Shown: in pieces, positions 59,201-64,000 of the stretch
How the letters are laid out: each line of letters begins with the position of its first letter
Numbering within the stretch: the first letter of the stretch is position 1
Source: Odontesthes bonariensis
Taxonomy: Eukaryota; Chordata; Actinopteri; Atheriniformes; Atherinopsidae
Reading direction: 5' to 3'
DNA: 64,000 nucleotides
Assembly: GCF_027942865.1 (NCBI RefSeq)
Contig: NC_134509.1
Location: forward strand, 4,056,754 to 4,120,753
Translations under genes and position numbers: made by a program
The notes under the pieces: model-generated
Database searches by the model: none
What the model was told of the DNA's origin: nothing
Seen by the model: only the letters and a program-made list of their open reading frames with translations

Positions 59201-61402
59201 ACCCATTACAGCTCCCTTGAGGACAAAGTCAGACTGCTGCGGAAAGAGAGAGATGAATGGAAGGCTGAAAAGTCCAAGGTAGAGACCAAACTTGTCACCA
59301 GAGAGGTCATTAAGTATGTGCCTGATCCACTTCTCGAGAAGGAAGCTGACCGCTTACAAAGGGATGTGCGGGAAGAAGCACAGTTGCGGCGCAACATAGA
59401 AGAGATGGTGTTTGACCTTCAAAACAAATATATCCTCTTGGAGAGACAGAAGCCTGAGGAGAAAGTCGTTGTGCAGGAGGTTGTACGCCTACAAAAGGAC
59501 CCAAGGCAACTACTGGACCATGAGAGGCTCAGCAGGAACCTCGATGAAGAAGTAATGAGCAGACGTCAGCTGGATCTAGAATTGCAACAGTTGAGAACAA
59601 AGTTGGAAGACAAAGAAAGGATCATAAGAGAGAGTGATGAGCGTCAAAAGAGGATTCAAGCTGAGTCTGACCTCAGAGAGATTCGAATGCGCATCACACA
59701 GCTGGAAAACGCTCCGCCTCCTGTTGAGGAGAGTATAGTTGTCGAAGAGGTACTGAAAGTTGAGAGAGACCCTAAGCTGGAGAGGATGACAAATGGTTTG
59801 CGGTCAGACATGGACAATGAAACCAGCGATCTCCTGCGACTCGAGAGAGACATCCGCAACATCAATGTAAAGCTGCAGATCCTGCAGAGAGAGAAGTCTG
59901 GGGAAAAGACGGTGTACAAAGAGGTTGTCCGTATTGAGAAAGACCAGGCTGTTGAAGCAGAGAGGGATCGCCTGAGGGAACAAGTGTCTCAGAACAAATA
60001 TGCCAGACAAGACTTGGAGGATCAAATTAGACGTCTCAGTGACAAAATCAACCGGCTGACAAGCACCAAATCCAGCTCTTCAAGGGAGGAGACAAGCCTA
60101 ACAGTGAACAGAGATGCCTTAATGAGGGAGAGGGACGACCTCAATCGAGAACTCAGAACACTTGAGGCTAAAAGACATGACATCAGCCTGTCTTTCCAAC
60201 AACAGACAAGACTAATGAGTGAAAGAACACAAATGAGTAAACAAAGGAGCATTAAGATGGGGTCAGACGGCCAGCAACTGGAAAGGAAGATCTTGGATGA
60301 AAAAGACAAGATCCATCAACGAGACAGTACCATCCGTGAACTTCTGCTAAATCTGCAGAAAGAGGATCAGGCAGAGACGAGAACCAAAGAAACCAATGTC
60401 TCCACCAAAATCACCATTTTGGATCCAGAGACTGGCAAAGACATGTCTCCTTATGATGCCTACTTGCAGGGTCTGATCGATCGTCAGCAGTACATTAATC
60501 TGCAGGAGCTTGAGTGTGACTGGGAGGAGATAACCTCCATGGGACCTGACGGGGAGACATCTGTCCTGCAGGATCGCAAGAGTGGAAAGCAGTACTCAAT
60601 CAAAGATGCCATTAAGGAAGGAAGGCTAACAGAATATGATCAACAACAATACAAAAACGGCAAGATTCCAATATCAGAGTTTGCCCTGCTGGTGGCAGGT
60701 GACAATAAGAAGAAGCCCGAGTTCAATTCGATCACTCCAAAGTCCAACACTACAGTCAAGGCAGACCAAGTGGACCTTTCCACTGCATTCCCAATTGCAG
60801 GAATAATGGATATGCACACTGACACCTGCTATACAATACGCAGTGCCACCCTGCGCAAATTGATCGACCCCACCACTGCCCAAAAACTTCTGGAAGCTCA
60901 GGCAGCAACAGGTGGCATCATTGACACCAGCAACAATGAGAGATACACAGTTCACAAGGCAACAAATAGAGGCCTCATTGATGATAGTCAGGTCCAACGC
61001 TTGCTTAATGCGCAAAAGGCATTCACTGGAATCGAAGACCCCGTGACCAAAGAGTGTTTGTCTGTGGGAGAAGCCGTTCAGAAAGGCTGGATGCCGAAGG
61101 AAACTGCAATTCATTACATGGAGGCCCAGCACCTGACTGGAGGGCTGGTCGATCCCAACACTGGTCGCAGAGTAAGCATCATGGATGCCTATGGATCCAA
61201 GATTATTGACAGAACAATAATGAGGGAGCTGCAAACCGAGACAAATTACATCAAGGATATCATAGATCCAATCACAAAGGAGAAGATCAACTACAAACAA
61301 GCTCTGGATCGCTGTAAGAAAGACCAAAAGTCAGGCTTACCTATGCTGGCTGCCTCTTCCAAAGATGCCTATCCAGTGTACAACTCTTCAAGGCGATATT
61401 AG
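45250..61402 (+). CDS. evpl: envoplakin
   Basis: Plakin-family cytolinker of epithelial cells; in mammals it pairs with periplakin and links desmosomes and the cornified envelope to keratin. Coding exons: 45250-45302, 50334-50433, 50543-50697, 50957-51080, 51582-51713, 51845-51886, 52160-52321, 52526-52633, 52724-52819, 52939-53049, 54414-54563, 54709-54863, 54955-55052, 55194-55366, 55935-56110, 56357-56495, 56614-56807, 57104-57254, 57438-57521, 57607-57714, 57797-57889 and 58025-61402, giving 1993 residues with consistent phases (human 2033). Exons 2-21 encode the spectrin-repeat plakin domain (LLQDLFLDVDKAKKLKHPQA). The last exon encodes the coiled-coil rod from about residue 869, with periodic KEV...RDP motifs, then the linker and plakin repeats from about 1660 (PETGKDMSPYDAY; LLEAQAATGG; LLNAQKAFTGIEDPVTKE). 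Lies between srp68 and ten1 as in human. Confidence 0.97.
47795..49165 (-). mobile_element. L2-like LINE 3' tail split by a later insertion
   Basis: The tail begins gtcaaatcaaatcaaattta near 47795, breaks at 47914, and continues from 49076 (taaaagaatataaaaagaaa) to about 49165. The two halves join without loss once the intervening element and one 9-bp duplication are removed. Confidence 0.85.
47915..49075. mobile_element. 1161-bp element with TAGCCTG ends and 9-bp target duplication
   Basis: Begins TAGCCTGATAAACCAGCC and ends GCGCTGGTTTTCCAGGCTA, inverted termini of about 17 bp. Flanked by TAAAAGAAT at 47906-47914 and 49076-49084. It contains an internal inverted repeat: gagaccagaatgaatggagt (about 48244) against its complement near 48645-48670. 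No transposase frame is visible. A 9-bp duplication would fit MULE- or Merlin-like elements; the superfamily is not assigned. Confidence 0.85.
49715..50110. repeat. dispersed teleost repeat in evpl intron 1
   Basis: Starts ttcaaagttttgtttgtcac, continues gtacaacatgcagtgaaatg, then an AT-rich stretch and a terminal tgtgcaaaaccgcagatt. It is related in form to the fragment at 13172-13345 (aatctttattgtcactatgc). No coding sequence. Confidence 0.5.
51235..51545 (+). mobile_element. LINE 3' end in sense orientation, evpl intron 4
   Basis: Starts with a decayed reverse-transcriptase C-terminus (TEPLWERPLGSGITFPG ... FKSSLKTHFF) and ends with ggtcaacctcggttgttttt and ataaagtttgagttgagttg. It is in the same orientation as evpl and lies 37 bp before the exon 5 acceptor. 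An AATAAA is present within its tail. Confidence 0.75.
53050..54413 (+). other. evpl: evpl intron 10, nothing recognised
   Basis: 1.36 kb of AT-rich DNA without a transposon terminus, RNA gene or exon-like segment that I can support. Confidence 0.6.
56232..56276. repeat. (CT)n microsatellite in evpl intron 15
   Basis: Uninterrupted CT dinucleotides followed by a short TA run, about 80 bp before the exon 16 acceptor. It gives a long pyrimidine tract on the transcribed RNA. Confidence 0.98.
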
Positions 61403-61840
61403 ATATGTTTACTATTTACTAGTCACCTGGTATGCACAGCGTTGTAATAAAAAAAAAAAAAGTACAATTAGGTAGGAAAAAACACAAATGAAATTCATAT
61501 ATCATTTACAATGTACATTTTGACTCAGGTCAAGTCTTCTACCGCAAAGCTTTCTGTCAAGCCAAAATGATTGCTGCTGAGTTGCATTTGTTTACCAAAC
61601 ATGTCTTTATATAGGAAGATTTGTTCTTTTTTTTCTTCTTCTTCTTTTTTGATTTAATTTAAAAGCAGGATGTGAATGCTGTTCATCTCTAATACAATTG
61701 TGTTTATTAGGGTTACTGGGGCATGGTGCAATGCTACTTGCTGATATTGATTTGATTCTGTATTACTCGTGGGCTATCCTTGACACTGTTCACTTTAAAC
61801 TCAAGATTGATACTATATGAAGAAACACATATGAAATATC

Positions 61841-61846
61841 AATAAA
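61841..61846 (+). promoter_or_regulatory. evpl: candidate evpl polyadenylation signal
   Basis: AATAAA 439 bp after the stop codon, followed by GT-rich sequence (about 61895-61925, tctttggtggtgtgtttagg). A second AATAAA at 62004-62009 is an alternative. Confidence 0.55.
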
Positions 61847-62294
61847 TTTAAGTTATGATGGTTAAAGAGCGTGGGCCTCTCACATTTTACTCCTGAGCAG
61901 TCTTTGGTGGTGTGTTTAGGTTTTTTGTATTACTTTTCATGTATTCCTTTTCCCAGCTGCCTTGCACTCATTTGTAACCAGTCAGACCAGAAACAGGAGC
62001 TAAAATAAAGCATTTAGGACAAAATGCGAAGGACAGCAATGTAGACTTTTAAAAAAAAAGTGTCATTTTAGTTATTTTATTATCCTTCTTTCTCGAGACA
62101 TTGTATTCTCTTGCTTCTTTCAGGCTCCAAAACTAATTCAGACAAAAATGTTTGAGTTTGAAGTTACACTTTGAGTCTCTCACCATTCTGTCTGAAATAT
62201 CAGGGATAAAATGTTTGTTTTTTTTTTTTAATAAACAGCAACTCTACAGAAGAAAGAAAAAAATCTTTCAATAAACAATGCAGCCCATATTTAG

Positions 62295-62300
62295 TTTATT
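62295..62300 (-). promoter_or_regulatory. ten1: candidate ten1 polyadenylation signal
   Basis: TTTATT on the plus strand reads AATAAA on the minus strand, 435 bp after the ten1 stop. Other weaker candidates exist nearer, so the choice is tentative. Confidence 0.3.
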
Positions 62301-62734
62301 TTTAACACATGGACACTTTTTCATGACCAATAGGTTACACATGTATATTTTGCCATAAAGTATTTTGGAAAAAAGAGAACAAAATAATATCAAGTAAAAT
62401 GTTAGGAAGCAATAAAAGCTAATATCACACATTGTCTCAGCACTCACAGACATGGCTGAAAGTACAACATGTTAGGAATGAGTCCTGTAGCCAATGTACT
62501 TGCAAATATTTCATATCCAATATCTAATATCTAGTGTCCATCCACTAATGCTGGGCTTCGATTGCTCCACTAACAGATAAATAGAAAATAAATACAAAGA
62601 AAACCCTGATAAAGTGCATGCAACTGTTGAGTTTAAAGGTAGCAAGACAGTCATACAAACAGATGAAGAGGCAGAGGTGCTGTCATGCTGCCAACCAAAG
62701 ACACGGTAGGCAACCAGGGGAATGAAGGCAGCGA

Positions 62735-63455
62735 TCAGGTTGCACCTGCAGGTTGTGTGACATTGCCATGATTGCACTCCCTCTCCCGGAAAAAACTCCT
62801 TTGCTCACCGATGGCTTTCTGGAGAAGGGCGATGTTTACACCATCAACACAGTTGAGCACGCGGGCGCAGACCATCATTCCCACCCCTGCAAAACAAACA
62901 GAAAAGGGCGGCTGTAGGAGGGGAGACATCTGAATCTTTCTCAGTGAGCCCAGAGCCAATGAGGTTCCTTTTAAACAAACACCAGAATCTCAGCTTCACC
63001 GGTATCAAGCCTCGATTATCATCAAAGAACAAAACCACCATAGTATTTAATTATTAATATTAGTCCACCGCCAGTGTTTTATATAAAAAAAAAAAAATGT
63101 ATACAGTATCCCATTTCTTTTAAAAGTGTATGAATTAGTAACAATTAGAGTAATATTTGAATGTCTGATGAAAAGTGCGCTTTCAGATCGTAACTGTGTA
63201 TATTCTAACCAATACGTGAACCCAAGAAAAAAAACTGAAGTTTAAAAATGCTGACATAAAAAAAAAAACATTTCACAGACAAGTAGTTTCCTCTTACCAT
63301 CAAAATTCTCTGCCTCACCCAAAACCAAATATTGGGCTCCAATTATTGGGTTAAAGGGCTCCACGAACAACGTGTGGATCAACACGTGGTGCTCTTTTGA
63401 GGCATGTTGAGTTGACAGTGTGGCCCTGGACTCCTCCGGCTGATAGCAGATGAGT
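62735..63455 (-). CDS. ten1: CST complex subunit TEN1, partial (last two coding exons)
   Basis: Small OB-fold protein that with CTC1 and STN1 forms the telomere-capping and replication-rescue CST complex. On the minus strand, exon 63455-63298 encodes LICYQPEESRATLSTQHAS, then EHHVLIHTLFVEPFNPIIGA and QYLVLGEAENFDG; exon 62886-62735 encodes VGMMVCARVLNCVDGVNIAL and LQKAIGEQRSFFRERE and ends at TGA. This follows the human protein in order (VLVCTKLVEPF, LYIVLGE, KARVLTCVEGMNLPLL, AIREQR). Phases agree (1 at the junction, GTAAGA donor). About 102 of roughly 125 residues are present. The first exon, which should end two bases into an Arg codon, was not found up to 64000 and is presumably outside the window. 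Confidence 0.9.
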
Positions 63456-64000
63456 CTGAAAATTTGAGCAAATGATCTCAAATAATTTATCTCAGGTATC
63501 GACATTAACTATGAATTTTGGTTAACCATATTGTTTATAACCTCGCGAGCAGAGATGTATAGTAACGAAGTAGAACTACTTCACTACTCTACTTAAGTAC
63601 TAAAATGCTGTATCTGTACTCTACTGGAGTATTAATTTTTTCTCCTACTTCCACTTTTACTTCAGTACATATTTTCAATGAGTTTAGTACTTTTACTCCG
63701 ATACATTTTTTATGTGCTGCATCGTTACTCGTTATTATAAACGCACACATACATAAAAACGTACACTCATTCATGCACAAACACACCCACACGCATACAA
63801 ACACGCAAACATACATATAAAAACACACACAGAGAGACACACAAGCATGCACACAGTTTAAGAAAGGGAAAAGTTGTAGAGAAAAAAAAGCACAAGCAGG
63901 AAAGAGAGGGGAGGGATGCTTTAAATGGAGAGGGGACATGCTTGATCTGTTTGTTCACAAAGAGTTAAGCCCAATGTTTTCAGGTGTTCTAATCACTTTT
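63456..64000. other. ten1 intron with hAT-like repeat and CA-rich tract
   Basis: About 63545-63720 reads gagatgtatagtaacgaagt, then actacttcactactctactt and ttttactccgatacat, recognisable as the end of a common fish hAT-like repeat. A CA-rich simple tract follows at about 63739-63860. No exon of ten1 or of another gene could be found here. Confidence 0.6.

Larger units (their letters stand above)
61403..62734. other. evpl 3' UTR and ten1 3' UTR (convergent)
   Basis: The plus-strand evpl transcript could end after AATAAA at 61841-61846 or 62004-62009 (an earlier AATAAA near 61446 lies in a poly-A run). The minus-strand ten1 transcript could end near the TTTATT at 62295-62300. No further gene is visible in between. 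Confidence 0.5.

Noticed and set aside
58400-61327. Minus-strand frames of 240 and 217 residues (58400-59122, 60674-61327)
   Set aside because: They are antisense shadows of the evpl terminal exon, whose plus frame is clearly conserved.

Overview
The window is vertebrate nuclear DNA, almost certainly from a ray-finned (teleost) fish. It carries four complete multi-exon genes on the plus strand and one partial gene on the minus strand. Their proteins match vertebrate families closely, introns follow GT-AG rules with few exceptions, and the spaces between exons hold many short teleost-style DNA transposons and 3' ends of LINE retrotransposons. All product names come from recognising the protein families and the gene order by eye; no database was searched.

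Layout. (1) 1-1500: upstream DNA with old repeats. (2) 1715-10766: ddx5 (p68 DEAD-box RNA helicase), 13 coding exons, with a microRNA hairpin (mir-3064) lying against the 3' splice site of intron 11. (3) 14591-19761: polg2 (accessory subunit of mitochondrial DNA polymerase gamma), 8 exons. (4) 21702-36288: srp68 (signal recognition particle 68 kDa subunit), 16 exons. Its first intron looks like a minor-spliceosome (U12) intron, and its other introns hold a 2.1-kb heptamer/octamer repeat and a complete hAT element. (5) 38.1-45.2 kb: a gene-free interval full of repeats. (6) 45250-61402: evpl (envoplakin), 22 exons, the last one encoding the whole rod and C-terminal plakin repeats. (7) 62735-63455, minus strand: the last two coding exons of ten1 (CST complex), convergent with evpl; its first exon lies outside the window.

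Gene order. ddx5-polg2 in tandem matches human 17q23, and srp68-evpl-ten1 matches human 17q25, so this fish locus joins two blocks that are separate in human. The genes are housekeeping (RNA helicase, mtDNA replication, protein targeting, telomere maintenance) plus one epithelial cytolinker, and do not form an operon-like system.

Transposons. Several insertions can be delimited to the base by target-site duplications: hAT-type 8-bp duplications at 11756-12550, 19979-20702 and 34170-35519; a PIF/Harbinger-type 3-bp duplication at 9009-9790; TTAA at 22748-23311 and 38268-39193; and a 9-bp duplication at 47915-49075. Several are nested. The most notable findings are the mir-3064 hairpin at a splice site, the U12-type intron of srp68, a GC-AG intron in polg2, a rearranged duplication shared by two srp68 introns, and a hAT element that carries a 31-bp minisatellite beside its zinc-finger coding sequence.
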